Source: Clostridia bacterium (lineage in GTDB: Bacteria; Bacillota; Clostridia; Christensenellales; Borkfalkiaceae). Taken from it: a DNA stretch of 51,309 nt. A model generated the notes under the pieces. That model had not been told where the DNA came from, searched no databases, and saw only the letters and a program-made list of their open reading frames with translations. The DNA is taken from assembly GCA_017621735.1 (NCBI GenBank), contig JAGASM010000020.1:1-51309 (forward strand), given 5' to 3'. The translations under genes and the position numbers were made by a program. Of the stretch, positions 7,569-17,181 are shown in pieces. The stretch's first letter is position 1. Every line of letters starts with the position of its first letter.

Positions 7569-10262
7569 TTATTCGGTACGAAGTGCAATTACGGGATCTT
7601 TCTTTGCTGCCGCAGATGCGGGAATCAGTCCCGAGATCAACGTTAACACAACGCTGACAATTACCATGGTAATTGCCGCGCTCGGCTTTAATGCCGCAAT
7701 TCCGACAATCCCCGTCAGCGACTGCATGATGACGTTGATGACAATCGACAACAAATACGTTACGCCGACGCCGATTGCGCCCGATGCAAGTCCGATGATA
7801 AACGTTTCCGCATTGAACAGGTGCTTAATATCCTTTTTCCGTGCGCCGAGCGATCGCAATACGCCGATCTCCTTTACCCGTTCCACAACGGATACGTAGG
7901 TGATAATGCCGATCATGACGGAAGAAACGACGAGGGAGATTGCCGTAAACGCAACGAGCACGTAGGTGATTGCGTCCAACATCGTTTGCACAAGGGACAT
8001 GAGCGTTCCTACCGTGTCCGTATACGTTACCCGCTCGTCTTCGCCGTGCGTGTCGTTCCACTCGTTTAGCCGCGCGAGAAGGTCTTCTTTTGTTTCAAAG
8101 TCTTTGGCGTAAATAGAAATCCCCTTTACGACGTCACTCCCGCCAAGCGCGCGAAGAGCGTTTTCTTGCATGCGGTCGACGCCGATATACATATCGGGAA
8201 GCGTCGTTCCTTCGGGGAAATAATCTTTATACGAAGAAAGCGGTTGATAAAACTTATTGTCCGTTAAGTGTTTTGCGGGCGAGAAATAAAATTTTACCGA
8301 AATATCCCCGTTCACGTATTCCGTACTGCTCGTGGGGCCGTTCATCCATTGAACGATTTTCGATTGCATATTCACTTGAATATACTCGTCAATCAACGAT
8401 TCGGTGAGGTTGATCCCGCTCGAAAGACACCCGTAGGTCAAATCCTCTTTCAAACGCAAAATTCCGCTGATTTTAATTTTAACGCCCTGTCCCTCCGCCA
8501 CGTCCAAATTCGCGCGTTCGCCCGAATATTCAAACGGATACAGCGGATTAGCGACGCTCGGTTGATAAACCGCATCGTTATAGTAAAGAACGAATTCTTT
8601 TTCTTGAATCTCCTCAAAGGGAATGGTCAAATAATCGCTCGTTTCCTCGTTTTCTTGCGCCTCTTCGCCCAAATCGAAGAGGGAAAGGAAGGTCGGCTCG
8701 TCGATAAACCCGAGTTGTGCGAGCGTTAAGTCGGTCATATCGTTGTTTCCGCCGATGACGAGAAGCGCCTCGTTGTTCGCCTTGGGGAATTCCCCCGCGA
8801 CGACGTCGTACTGCGAAAGGACGTAGTCGCCAAACCCCTCGTCCGAAAAGTCGGACGTGTCGGGCATTTTGTGTACGATTCCGCCGAGATAGTCTACCAT
8901 GTACGCGAGTTGCGCGTATTCTTTCGCCTTCATCGTCAGTTCGTTGGTATAAAACGTTTTGAGTTCGGAAAGCGCCATATGGCGGGTTACCATACTCTCT
9001 TCGTTCTCTCCCGTTTGAACGGTCGTAAACAAATTGTCGGAAAGTTGCGTGCCGTAATCGTACTGAATGGCGTTATACAGCGATTCGTCCGTTCCTTCCA
9101 CGTAGGCAAGATATTCTTCGCTTAAATTGTTGGTAACCGTCATGCCTTGTGCAATTTCCGTCAAGAAAGAATTGACGTACACTTTATCGCCGAGTTGTTC
9201 CAAATCGGGCATTTCGCTCGCCGACTTTGCACCCGCCATGATCGACGTCATGTCAAATGCGCTCTCCGTAATTTCGATCGGATAATAGGAAAGCATATCC
9301 TCTTCCGTCTTCAAAATATAATTGTTAAAGCCGTTGGACATTGCAAGTACCAAGCACACGCTGATGATCCCGATGCTCCCCGCAATGGACGTTACCACCG
9401 TTCTTCCCTTTTTGGTGAGCAAATTCCGCGCGCTCAACGCAAGGGAGGCAAAGTAACTCATACTCGCCTTTTTGTTTTTATAACGGCGTTTTCTTGCCTT
9501 TCTGACCTCTTTACGGTTGCGTTTTAATTCCTCTTTGCGCTTTAATTGAATTTCGTGCATCCGCGCCCTGTCTTCCGTACCGTCGTAAGGGTTTGAGTCG
9601 GACTCCACAAGCCCGTCTTTCAACCGAACGATACGGGACGCATACTCTTCCGCAAGTTCGGGGTTGTGCGTAACCATGATGACGAGGCGTTCTCCCGCGA
9701 TTTCGCGAATGAGGTCCATAATTTGCACGCTGGTAACGGAATCAAGCGCGCCCGTCGGCTCATCCGCAAGCAAAATGGCGGGATTGTTGACGAGCGCCCG
9801 CGCGATGGCAACGCGTTGCATTTGCCCGCCCGAAAGTTGGTTGGGGCGCTTATTGAGTTCCGATTTCAACCCCACCCGTTCGAGCGCCGCAATGGCGCGC
9901 GCACGGCGCTCCGTCTTTCCGATTCCCGCAATGGTCAAGGCAATTTCAACGTTTCCAAGCACCGTTTGATGAGGAATTAAGTTATACGACTGAAAGATAA
10001 ACCCGATTTTATGGTTGCGGTAGACGTCCCAATCACGTTCGGTGAACGCTTTGGTCGATTTTCCTTGAATAATCAAGTCGCCCGACGTGTATTGATCAAG
10101 CCCGCCGATGATATTCAAAAGCGTCGTTTTTCCGCATCCGGAAGCGCCGAGAATACATACGAATTCGTTTTTACGAAACTCAAGGTCGATGCCTTTGAGT
10201 GCGTGGACCTTCGTATCGGCGACCTCGTAATCTTTCGTAATATTTTGTAACGTTAACATCAT
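7569..10262 (-). CDS. Fused ABC transporter ATPase/permease (MacB/FtsX type)
   Basis: The 897-aa protein fuses an ABC ATPase (residues about 1-225) to a MacB-like permease. The ATPase has Walker A GASGCGKT, signature LSGGQ in [15 protein letters not shown], and Walker B in [13 protein letters not shown]. After a very basic linker (residues about 235-265, rich in RKRR) come one membrane helix (about 285-305), a large extracytoplasmic domain of about 450 residues, and three C-terminal helices of the FtsX/MacB fold. Such mechanotransmission exporters move peptides, antibiotics or lipoproteins. It follows a marR gene by 32 bases. Confidence 0.92.
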   Translation of the reverse strand: MMLTLQNITKDYEVADTKVHALKGIDLEFRKNEFVCILGASGCGKTTLLNIIGGLDQYTSGDLIIQGKSTKAFTERDWDVYRNHKIGFIFQSYNLIPHQTVLGNVEIALTIAGIGKTERRARAIAALERVGLKSELNKRPNQLSGGQMQRVAIARALVNNPAILLADEPTGALDSVTSVQIMDLIREIAGERLVIMVTHNPELAEEYASRIVRLKDGLVESDSNPYDGTEDRARMHEIQLKRKEELKRNRKEVRKARKRRYKNKKASMSYFASLALSARNLLTKKGRTVVTSIAGSIGIISVCLVLAMSNGFNNYILKTEEDMLSYYPIEITESAFDMTSIMAGAKSASEMPDLEQLGDKVYVNSFLTEIAQGMTVTNNLSEEYLAYVEGTDESLYNAIQYDYGTQLSDNLFTTVQTGENEESMVTRHMALSELKTFYTNELTMKAKEYAQLAYMVDYLGGIVHKMPDTSDFSDEGFGDYVLSQYDVVAGEFPKANNEALLVIGGNNDMTDLTLAQLGFIDEPTFLSLFDLGEEAQENEETSDYLTIPFEEIQEKEFVLYYNDAVYQPSVANPLYPFEYSGERANLDVAEGQGVKIKISGILRLKEDLTYGCLSSGINLTESLIDEYIQVNMQSKIVQWMNGPTSSTEYVNGDISVKFYFSPAKHLTDNKFYQPLSSYKDYFPEGTTLPDMYIGVDRMQENALRALGGSDVVKGISIYAKDFETKEDLLARLNEWNDTHGEDERVTYTDTVGTLMSLVQTMLDAITYVLVAFTAISLVVSSVMIGIITYVSVVERVKEIGVLRSLGARKKDIKHLFNAETFIIGLASGAIGVGVTYLLSIVINVIMQSLTGIVGIAALKPSAAITMVIVSVVLTLISGLIPASAAAKKDPVIALRTE

Positions 10263-10294
10263 TTACTCTCCATTCAATTAAATCCCGTATTCCG

Positions 10295-10747
10295 TTACGC
10301 TTCTTCCACCTCTTTTCGCGCGTCGGAAAGCGCCATGGCAAATTCATTATACCCTGCAATTAACGCATCGAGTTTTTCTTCTCCCATTTTTTGCACTACG
10401 CGGTTCATGATTTCGTTAGAAACCTTGCACTGCTCATCAAACAGCCGAAGCGCATAATCGGTAAAACATACGTACGCGATTTTTTTGTCCGTTGCGGAAG
10501 CAACGCGCTCCACGATATTGCGTTCTTCCAACTTGGAAACAAGTTGAGAAATTGCCGAGCGGGTAATACCCAAACGGCGCGCAAGTTCGGAAGAAATAAT
10601 CTTTTCCCCACGCTCTTCCTCAATTAAAATTTCCCGCAAAAGACGGAATTCCGTTGTCGTCAACTTGTTATTCCCGACAAAAAAGTCTACCTCTTCCATT
10701 TCTTTGATGATCTCGATGAGTTTGATCAAATAATCGTTAATTCTCAT
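10295..10747 (-). CDS. MarR family transcriptional regulator
   Basis: The 150-aa winged-helix protein contains the DNA-binding helices in ELARRLGITRSAISQLVSKL followed by the wing, and long N- and C-terminal helices for dimerisation. The start at 10747 is set by AAAGGAGG a few bases upstream; the open frame extends to 10780 without family resemblance. It heads the operon with the ABC exporter and probably represses it until a ligand binds. Its promoter is a consensus one just upstream. Confidence 0.9.
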   Translation of the reverse strand: MRINDYLIKLIEIIKEMEEVDFFVGNNKLTTTEFRLLREILIEEERGEKIISSELARRLGITRSAISQLVSKLEERNIVERVASATDKKIAYVCFTDYALRLFDEQCKVSNEIMNRVVQKMGEEKLDALIAGYNEFAMALSDARKEVEEA

Positions 10748-10778
10748 TTCGACCTCCTTTTCCCAGTATTTTCCATAC

Positions 10779-10807
10779 ATTATAGTGATTTGTTAACCGC
10801 TTGTCAA
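10779..10807 (-). promoter_or_regulatory. Consensus promoter of the marR-ABC operon
   Basis: On the minus strand: TTGACA (10807-10802), exactly 17 bases, then TATAAT (10784-10779). Two TTG(A/T)(C/T)AA-like half-sites around a GTTAAC lie between the boxes and could bind the MarR protein. Confidence 0.85.
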
Positions 10808-10845
10808 TCGCAAAAAACGCGTCTTTTTGAATTTTCACAATATTA

Positions 10846-11982
10846 TCATTCAACATTCAAATTTTTTGGCGGTTTCTTTCCGAGGTAGGTGTAAAGACAG
10901 CATTCCAAGTTTGCGTTAAACAGTTTTCTACGCTTATCCGCGGGTTTTCCAAACGCACGCTCCGCACCCATGTACGAGGTAATAAAGTAGCAACTCCAAT
11001 CTTTGAGCGCACGGAAGGTCTTTGAAAAACCGACGTATAGTTCTTTTAAGTTCTCCCCTTTTGAAAGGCGCTCCCCGTACGGCGGGTTGGAAATAAGCAC
11101 CCCGTATTCCTTTGAAGAATGAAATTCGCGCATATCCGCGCAAGCGAAGCGCACGACGTCTTGCACCCCCGCTCGTTTTGCGTGAAAACGGGCGATTTCG
11201 ATGGCGCGCGGAGAAAGATCGCCGCCGAAAATATCCACTTGCTTTCCGCGGATGATGCAATCCTTCGCCTCTTCTTTGGCACGCAAAAGGACGGGAGGCG
11301 CGTTTTTCCATGCGGTAAAATCAAAGGTGCGTAAAAGCCCGGGCGCGATATTTTGCGCAAGGAGGGCAGCCTCGATGGGAATGGTTCCGCTCCCGCAAAA
11401 GAGGTCGGCAAGCGGTTTTTCGGGATGAAAGACGGACGATTCGACGATTGCCGCCGCCGTCGTTTCGCGCAAAGGCGCGTCGTAGGAAAGCACGCGGTAT
11501 CCGCGCTTATGAAGTCCGTCCCCCGAAGTATCGAGAGTTACGGTTGCGACGTCCTCAAAAATAGAAATGCCGACGACGGCGCGTTCCCCCTTTTCGTCGA
11601 AGGTCGAAACGCCGAGCCTCTCCCGCAAGCGGTTTAAGATTGCCTTTTTTGCGACACCCCCCGCCGCTTTGATTGCCATAAGCGCACTTTTTACGCACTT
11701 TCCGTCAATTAAAATGTGCGTATGCGGAGTGAAAAATTCCTCCCACGGAAGGGAATATACCCCTTCGTATAACTCGTCGAACGTGGTAGCGGAAAAGGCG
11801 GAAAGGCACAACAGCACCCGTTCCCCCGAACGGAGAAAAACGTTGAGGCGCGCGATATCCTCCCAACCCCCTTCTACCGCAATCCGCCCCTCGTTTGCGG
11901 GGCAATCGCCGTAGCCTAAATATTTCAGTTGACGTTTTACGGACGCTTCTACGCCCGCCGATACGGGAATGAGTAATTTCAT
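10846..11982 (-). CDS. THUMP-domain class I RNA methyltransferase (RlmL/YpsC-like)
   Basis: The 378-aa protein starts with a ferredoxin-like plus THUMP RNA-binding region (about residues 1-160). A SAM-dependent methyltransferase domain follows, with the SAM-binding loop DLFCGSGTIPIEAA and the catalytic NPPYGERL motif. NPPY marks N-methylation of a base, and the family methylates 23S rRNA guanine. A standalone protein of this length matches YpsC/RlmL N-terminal-type enzymes in Bacillota. AAGGAG precedes the start. Confidence 0.9.
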   Translation of the reverse strand: MKLLIPVSAGVEASVKRQLKYLGYGDCPANEGRIAVEGGWEDIARLNVFLRSGERVLLCLSAFSATTFDELYEGVYSLPWEEFFTPHTHILIDGKCVKSALMAIKAAGGVAKKAILNRLRERLGVSTFDEKGERAVVGISIFEDVATVTLDTSGDGLHKRGYRVLSYDAPLRETTAAAIVESSVFHPEKPLADLFCGSGTIPIEAALLAQNIAPGLLRTFDFTAWKNAPPVLLRAKEEAKDCIIRGKQVDIFGGDLSPRAIEIARFHAKRAGVQDVVRFACADMREFHSSKEYGVLISNPPYGERLSKGENLKELYVGFSKTFRALKDWSCYFITSYMGAERAFGKPADKRRKLFNANLECCLYTYLGKKPPKNLNVE

Positions 11983-12000
11983 CTTTTGCTCCTTATGATG

Positions 12001-12027
12001 AAAAGAGAACGGCGTTGCCGTTCTCTT
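12001..12027 (-). terminator. Terminator after the CNNM-family gene
   Basis: An 11-bp perfect stem (AAGAGAACGGC/GCCGTTCTCTT) with a 3-nt loop, 4 bases past the stop at 12031, with TTTTC following on the minus strand. Confidence 0.8.
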
Positions 12028-12030
12028 ACG

Positions 12031-13092
12031 TTATTCTTCTTCCTCTTCTTCCTCTTCCTCGGGCTCCGGCTCGGGAATAAACGGTTGAATGGGTTCGGTG
12101 TCGGGCGTCAAGTCAAACTTGTCGTCCATGTCGCCGAGCAGTTCCTCAATGATATCATCTCTTGTAATGATGCCGAGGGCATCCCCTTCGCTTCCGACGA
12201 TGACCATATGCTCGCGAAGCGACTGCATCCGCTCGAACAGGTCGGATATCTTTATATCCGTCGTCGTATAAGACACGGGATGAAGAATGGTTGCAAAATC
12301 TTCTCTGCCCGAAAGCATATTTTCATAGAAATCGGCACGGTATAAAATGCCGATAATATTTTCCTTTGTCCCTTTATAAACGGGAATACGGGAGAAATTC
12401 GTTTCTTTGAACAGTTTCATCACCGCACGGGGATTTGCGCGCAATTCCACCTTGACCACTCTGTCGAGCGGAATCATACACGAGCCGACGTGTAATTCGT
12501 CGTAGCGCAGCGTTTTAGAAATAAGCGCATGCTCTTTGTAATTGAGCACCCCTTCGTCCTTGACGTCGGAAACGAGCATTTTGAACTCTTCTTCCGTATA
12601 CTTCGGTTTCTTTTTATTCAAACGGAATACGTAGAAAATGAATTTTTTCCACAAACCGAACAACCAGTTAAGCGGTGTAAAGAGAATCGCCAACGCATAC
12701 AACGGATAAGAAACGAACATCGCAAACCGTTCGGGGGATTCTTTTGCAAGCGTCTTGGGGGTAATTTCCCCAAAGATCAAAATGGCAACCGTCAACACAA
12801 CGGTAGAAAGTGTTGCGCCCAAATCTTCCCCCACTAATTTGATAAACATAATGGTGGAAAGGGTGGATGCCGTAATATTGACGATATTATTCCCGATCAG
12901 TAGCGTCGTCAATACACGATTAAAATCTTCGTTTAATTTTAACGCAACGCGAGCCGACTTTTTCTTCGTCGCCAATCGGCGCATTCGCACCGTACTAAAA
13001 CTCGTATACGCAGTTTCCGTCGCCGAGAAAAACGCCGACAAAATGATGAGCACGATGATTGCAATCAACAAACCTAGGGTGCTACCGTCCAT
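12031..13092 (-). CDS. CNNM/CorC-type membrane protein (DUF21 plus CBS pair)
   Basis: The 353-aa protein has an N-terminal DUF21 domain with four hydrophobic segments (residues about 1-170; early motif SAFFSATETAYTSF) and then a CBS-domain pair (about 190-325) that usually binds adenine nucleotides. Proteins of this family are linked to magnesium or cobalt export. The C-terminus is a run of glutamates. It lacks the CorC_HlyC domain that ends many homologues. The nearest ribosome-binding site (AAGGAG) lies about 15 bases before the ATG, unusually far; an in-frame stop between them rules out a longer protein. Confidence 0.88.
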   Translation of the reverse strand: MDGSTLGLLIAIIVLIILSAFFSATETAYTSFSTVRMRRLATKKKSARVALKLNEDFNRVLTTLLIGNNIVNITASTLSTIMFIKLVGEDLGATLSTVVLTVAILIFGEITPKTLAKESPERFAMFVSYPLYALAILFTPLNWLFGLWKKFIFYVFRLNKKKPKYTEEEFKMLVSDVKDEGVLNYKEHALISKTLRYDELHVGSCMIPLDRVVKVELRANPRAVMKLFKETNFSRIPVYKGTKENIIGILYRADFYENMLSGREDFATILHPVSYTTTDIKISDLFERMQSLREHMVIVGSEGDALGIITRDDIIEELLGDMDDKFDLTPDTEPIQPFIPEPEPEEEEEEEEE

Positions 13093-13104
13093 GATGAAAA
13101 ATTA

Positions 13105-13440
13105 AAATCTCCTTTTTTTAACGTTATTTTTTTATACCACGTTTTATTTATTTTTAACCGTGTTTTTATTATATTATTTTTTTTCTTTCTTATCAAGTAT
13201 TTTCCAAAGTTTTTTGGCGCCTTACAAAAAATATCTTCCGTTCCACCGAAACGTTTTCTTTTGTAGACTTCTTTCTTTGATTGAAACTCCGCCGCCGTGG
13301 TTTTTCCTTAACTAAACACCCCGACGCGGTGTGCTCTTAATTAAAACTCCGCCGCCGCGGTTTTTCTTTAACTGAACTCCCCAACGCGGTGTGTTCCTAA
13401 TTAAAACTCCCCGCCGCGAGGGATTGTCCTTCCCTTATTT
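13105..13440. repeat. Tandem repeat, 60-bp unit, 2.3 copies (13281-13420)
   Basis: After an A/T-rich stretch upstream of the CNNM gene, a 60-bp unit starts at 13281, 13341 and (partial) 13401. Copies differ at a few positions. Each unit holds AACTCCGCCGCCG and an imperfect CGACGCGGTGTG block. The array lies directly 3' of ttcA (which ends at 13441). No gene is supported here. Confidence 0.9.
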
Positions 13441-14268
13441 TTATTCTTCCCGATCGTATTCGGTGAGGAAACTCTTCCATTCCCGCCCTTTTCGCCAACC
13501 GAGCGTCGAATCAAGATTGACGTTGTGCATGCTCCGAAAAATATTTTTATCGATATCGGGATGCCCCTCTTTGAGCGAAGAAATCAACCGCTTGATCTCC
13601 CGACGCTTACTTTCCTCTTCTTTTGAGGCAACCTTTTCCGTAAACCGACAAGCGCAATTTAAGAAGGTCAACCCGTTATACTTTGCCCACGCGACGATAT
13701 CTTCCTCCCGCACCATGTAAAGGGGGCGAATGAGTTGCATTCCTTTGTGGCTGGTCGAATGCAGTTTGGGCATCATCGTTTTCACTTCCGCCCCGTAAAA
13801 CATGCTCAAAAGCGCCGTTTCCACCACGTCGTTAAAGTGATGTCCGAGTGCAATTTTATTGCACCCGAGCGATTTTGCGTATTCGTACAAATACCCGCGG
13901 CGCATGCGCGCACACAAGTAACAGGGCGAGCCTTCCGACACGGACGTTACCACGGAAAAGATATCGCTTTCAAACACTTTGACGGGCACGCCGAGTTTTT
14001 CCGCATTTTCAAAAATCAACGCGCGATTGCCCTCCGCATACCCGGGATCCATGACGATAAACTCCAAATCAAAGTGATATTTGCCGTGGCGGGCAATCTC
14101 TTGCATGCACTTTGCAAGCAGGAAGGAATCCTTTCCGCCCGAAATGCAAACCGCGATTTTATCCCCTTCCGAAATAAGGTCGTATTCTTTGACCGCGCTG
14201 ACAAAACGGCACCACACTTCTTTGCGAAATTTTTTGATAATCGAACGTTCGATTTCTCCGATACTCAT
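13441..14268 (-). CDS. ttcA: tRNA 2-thiocytidine biosynthesis protein TtcA-like
   Basis: This 275-aa ATP-pyrophosphatase probably adds sulfur to C32 of tRNAs. It shows the PP-loop SGGKDS (residues 43-48), the C-x2-C pair CYLC (116-119), the conserved GHHFNDVVET, and cysteines at 205 and 207. TtcA enzymes hold a [4Fe-4S] cluster on three such cysteines. Its start overlaps the stop of the upstream flavoprotein gene (ATGA). Other members of this large family modify different tRNA bases, so the exact target is inferred. Confidence 0.82.
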   Translation of the reverse strand: MSIGEIERSIIKKFRKEVWCRFVSAVKEYDLISEGDKIAVCISGGKDSFLLAKCMQEIARHGKYHFDLEFIVMDPGYAEGNRALIFENAEKLGVPVKVFESDIFSVVTSVSEGSPCYLCARMRRGYLYEYAKSLGCNKIALGHHFNDVVETALLSMFYGAEVKTMMPKLHSTSHKGMQLIRPLYMVREEDIVAWAKYNGLTFLNCACRFTEKVASKEEESKRREIKRLISSLKEGHPDIDKNIFRSMHNVNLDSTLGWRKGREWKSFLTEYDREE

Positions 14269-15128
14269 GCTCTTTCTCTCTTTTGTTTGAGTGCGTATGC
14301 GTGGGCGGAAAACGCCGCGACAAGTCCTTCCCCCGCCGCCTTGACAAACTGATAAGGCGTGCCCGTTACGTCGCCCGCAGCAAACAATCCCTCGAGATTC
14401 GTCGATCCGTCGCGGTTTGTTTTGACGTGCGCGCCCTCCGTTTCAAGCCCTCCGCAAAGCGCGGAAGGCGGCGTTGCATTGCGCAAGAAAAATACGCCCG
14501 AAACGGGATATGCCTTTTCTCCCGCAATCACTTCTTCCACGCGCATTTTTCCCTTGATTTCCGTCGGCTTTGCTTGGATTTTTACCACATTTTGCAATAC
14601 GGTTTCAAAATTTTTGTACGCAGGGAACACGTACACCGTATTTGCTATCTTACTCAAATATTCAATTTCTTCTTCGTATTCTTTGGCGGAAATAACAACG
14701 GCGATATCTTTTCCTTTGTAAAGTGCCCCGTCGCAAACGGCGCAATAACTGACGCCCCGTCCTAAAAATTCTCTTTCCCCTTTTAAGTTTCCGCCCGTTT
14801 CCACGCCCGTTGCCAAAATGACGGAACGCGCGGAATAACTTTGCTTGTTTACGGTGATGACAAAGTGGTCTCCCATCGCGTATACGCCGTCCGCACGCCC
14901 CTCGGTCAACACGACTTCCTCCAATTGCTTTTGCGCTTGAAGCGCGCTTGAAAACGCCGTTCCGTCGCCGAAAAACGCAGGGTAATTGCGCACGTATTCG
15001 GACGCGCGTAATTTTTCGCCAAACCCTTTGACGCCAAGCCAAAGATAGTTCGCTTTTTTATTTTTCAAACAAAGTGCGGCGGAATAGCCCGCAATCCCTC
15101 CGCCGATGACGGCGACGTCGTAAAGCAT
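14265..15128 (-). CDS. Thioredoxin reductase-like flavoprotein, probably NAD(P)H-independent
   Basis: The 287-aa protein has the FAD motif VIGGGIAGYSAAL (residues about 7-19), the redox pair CAVC (129-132) followed by DG, and the C-terminal FAD motif FAAGDVTGTPYQFVKAAGEG. In ordinary TrxB the second dinucleotide fold carries GGGxSA; here the matching stretch reads VVISAKEYEEEIEYL, so the NAD(P)H-binding glycines are absent. That, and the short length, match the ferredoxin-dependent flavin thioredoxin reductases known from clostridia. The start at 15128 follows AAAGGAGAGG. An Rnf complex using ferredoxin is encoded next door on the other strand. Confidence 0.8.
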   Translation of the reverse strand: MLYDVAVIGGGIAGYSAALCLKNKKANYLWLGVKGFGEKLRASEYVRNYPAFFGDGTAFSSALQAQKQLEEVVLTEGRADGVYAMGDHFVITVNKQSYSARSVILATGVETGGNLKGEREFLGRGVSYCAVCDGALYKGKDIAVVISAKEYEEEIEYLSKIANTVYVFPAYKNFETVLQNVVKIQAKPTEIKGKMRVEEVIAGEKAYPVSGVFFLRNATPPSALCGGLETEGAHVKTNRDGSTNLEGLFAAGDVTGTPYQFVKAAGEGLVAAFSAHAYALKQKRERA

Positions 15129-15259
15129 CTCCTCTCCTTTTGCGCGACGATGGCGCTTTTTCTTTTCATCCGTCAGTATAACATACTCATGCGCGATTGT
15201 CAACCGCGGAAAAGTTTGCTTTTTCCTGAAAAAATGTAGTCTTTGCCCCGTAACATGCG

Positions 15260-15288
15260 TTGACTTTCCCTTTCGAAAGTTCTATAAT
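15260..15288 (+). promoter_or_regulatory. Near-consensus promoter of the Gx transporter-rnf operon
   Basis: TTGACT (15260-15265), exactly 17 bases, TATAAT (15283-15288). Only seven bases separate the -10 box from the ATG at 15296, so the transcript should begin at or next to the start codon. Confidence 0.85.
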
Positions 15289-15295
15289 ATATAAT

Positions 15296-15871
15296 ATGGT
15301 AAAGAAGACGAGCAAATACGGTGCAAAAAAGGTCGCGACGCTTTCTCTTTTGACGGCGCTCGGACTCATTGCATTTATGATTGAAAGCCTGTTTCCGCCC
15401 ATGTTTTTTCCCGGGGCGAAAATGGGGCTTTCTAACGTATTTTCCCTTTTTGTCCTCGTTTTATACGGACTTCCCGAAGCGCTCCTCGTGGTAACCGCAA
15501 GGACGGTTTTAGGCAGTTTGTTCGCGGGCAACGTCTCTTTATTGCTGTATAGTTTTACAGCGGGAATGGTCAGCATTTGCGCCTCCCGCGTGCTTCTTTT
15601 CGCATTTCCCCGCGTATCGCTTTTGTGCGTGAGCGTGCTGTCTGCCGTCGTACATAACACCGTACAACTGTTGGTGTACTGTCTTTTGACGCAAACGACG
15701 CTCCTCTTCGGCTATTTGCCCTATCTCGTCCTTTTGGGCGTGCTTGCGGGCGTCGTCGTCGGGCTTGCCGTAACGTATGTGGTGAAAGCGATTCCCCTTT
15801 CCTTCTTTTCGGGGCTGCTCGGTTGGAAGGAAGAACGCAACAACGAAAAAAATCAAAGTATGGAGGATTGA
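15296..15871 (+). CDS. Gx-type transporter (heptaprenyl diphosphate synthase component I-like)
   Basis: The 191-aa integral membrane protein has five or six hydrophobic segments and the early motif IESLFPPMFFPGAKMGLSN, typical of the Gx_transp family, which is often annotated as heptaprenyl diphosphate synthase subunit I. In Bacillota these genes commonly sit beside rnf or flavin-transfer genes, and a role in moving a cofactor or its precursor is suspected. The start MVKKTSK has no Shine-Dalgarno and lies right behind the -10 box, so translation is probably leaderless. Only three bases separate its stop from rnfC. Confidence 0.82.
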   Translation: MVKKTSKYGAKKVATLSLLTALGLIAFMIESLFPPMFFPGAKMGLSNVFSLFVLVLYGLPEALLVVTARTVLGSLFAGNVSLLLYSFTAGMVSICASRVLLFAFPRVSLLCVSVLSAVVHNTVQLLVYCLLTQTTLLFGYLPYLVLLGVLAGVVVGLAVTYVVKAIPLSFFSGLLGWKEERNNEKNQSMED

Positions 15872-15874
15872 ACT

Positions 15875-17167
15875 TTGAAAGCAGTGAAAGGAAAATTCTT
15901 CTCCCGCGGGGTACACCTGCAAGGGAGAAAATCGCTTTCCGAAACGCAAGCCGTGGAAACGCTTGAAGGCGTAACCGAAGTTGCAATCGCGCTTTCCCAG
16001 CACATCGGCAAACCCGCCCTTCCCGTTGTGGAAGTCGGACAAGCCGTCAAGCGCGGACAGTTGATTGCAAAGGCGGACGGATTTATCAGCGCGAACGTCC
16101 ACGCGAGCATTGCGGGCATCGTGAAAGCGGTGGAACAACGCCCTGACGGAAAGGGCGGGAAGAGTACGTACGTCGTCATCGAACGTGCGGAAACGGACGA
16201 AACGGACTTTATGCCTCCGCTTGAAAACCCGACGGCAGAAGAAATCGTCGAACGCGTGGCGGCAGCGGGCATCGTCGGTATGGGCGGTGCGGGATTCCCC
16301 ACCAACGTCAAACTCATGCCCCGTTCTAAAGTCGATACGCTCGTGCTCAACGGCGCGGAATGCGAACCGTATCTTACGTGCGACCACCGTCTGATGGTCG
16401 AGCAAACGGAAAAGATCGTACGCGGTGCAAAATACGTCGCAACGGCGCTCGGAATTGAAAAGATCGTCATCGGCATCGAAGTAAACAAGCCGGACGCAAT
16501 CGCTTTGTTTGAACAAACGGATTTAGACGTTTGCGCACTCAAAAAGCAATATCCGATGGGTTCGGAAAAACACCTCATCTACTGCGCGACGGGGAGAAAA
16601 GTTCCCCTTGGCAAATTGCCCGCGGACGCAGGCGTCATCGTGCAAAACGTCGGTACGGTGCTTGCCGTATGCGAAGCGGTAGAAGAAGGGAAACCGCTCA
16701 TTGAGCGCGTCGTTACCGTTTCGGGTACGGGAATCGAACAACCCCGCAACCTTCTTTGCCCCGTAGGCGCACCCCTTTCCGCACTCGCTGAACAATGCGG
16801 CGGAGTCAAGGAAGACGCGGTGAAATACGTTGCAGGCGGACCTATGACGGGAAATGCACTCGTCGGGCTCACCTCTTACGTCAGCAAGACGAGTTCGGGT
16901 TATTTGTTCCTTTCCGCAAAGGAAACGAACACGTACGAACCCACCCCCTGCATCAACTGCGGTAAGTGCGCGGACGTATGCCCGATGAGCCTTATGCCGA
17001 TGCAGACGGAATTTTACACGAACGCAGGCGATTATCAAAAGGCGGACGTATACGGCGGCGTACTCAGTTGTATCGAATGCGGCGCTTGTACGTACATTTG
17101 CCCCGCAAGACGTCCTCTTGCGCAAGCAATCAAGACGGCGAAGGCTGAACTTCGCAAGAGCAAGTAA
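15875..17167 (+). CDS. rnfC: Rnf electron transport complex subunit C
   Basis: RnfC is the peripheral subunit that meets NADH/NAD+ in the ferredoxin:NAD+ oxidoreductase. The 430-aa protein has the N-terminal barrel-sandwich region, the nucleotide/FMN-binding fold around GMGGAGFPTNVKL, and two [4Fe-4S] motifs near the C-terminus (CINCGKCADVCP and CIECGACTYICP). It starts with TTG; GGAGG lies 8 bases upstream. It is shorter than the proteobacterial form, which has a long C-terminal repeat tail, and matches the clostridial type. Confidence 0.95.
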   Translation: MKAVKGKFFSRGVHLQGRKSLSETQAVETLEGVTEVAIALSQHIGKPALPVVEVGQAVKRGQLIAKADGFISANVHASIAGIVKAVEQRPDGKGGKSTYVVIERAETDETDFMPPLENPTAEEIVERVAAAGIVGMGGAGFPTNVKLMPRSKVDTLVLNGAECEPYLTCDHRLMVEQTEKIVRGAKYVATALGIEKIVIGIEVNKPDAIALFEQTDLDVCALKKQYPMGSEKHLIYCATGRKVPLGKLPADAGVIVQNVGTVLAVCEAVEEGKPLIERVVTVSGTGIEQPRNLLCPVGAPLSALAEQCGGVKEDAVKYVAGGPMTGNALVGLTSYVSKTSSGYLFLSAKETNTYEPTPCINCGKCADVCPMSLMPMQTEFYTNAGDYQKADVYGGVLSCIECGACTYICPARRPLAQAIKTAKAELRKSK

Positions 17168-17181
17168 GGAGGAAGGGAACT

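Noticed and set aside
13281..13420. 60-bp periodic repeats considered as a CRISPR array
   Set aside because: Same reasoning: full-length tandem units with no variable spacer.
15539..16516. A 325-codon minus-strand open frame opposite rnfC
   Set aside because: Opposite the Gx transporter and rnfC genes; His/Arg/Phe-rich shadow without motif.
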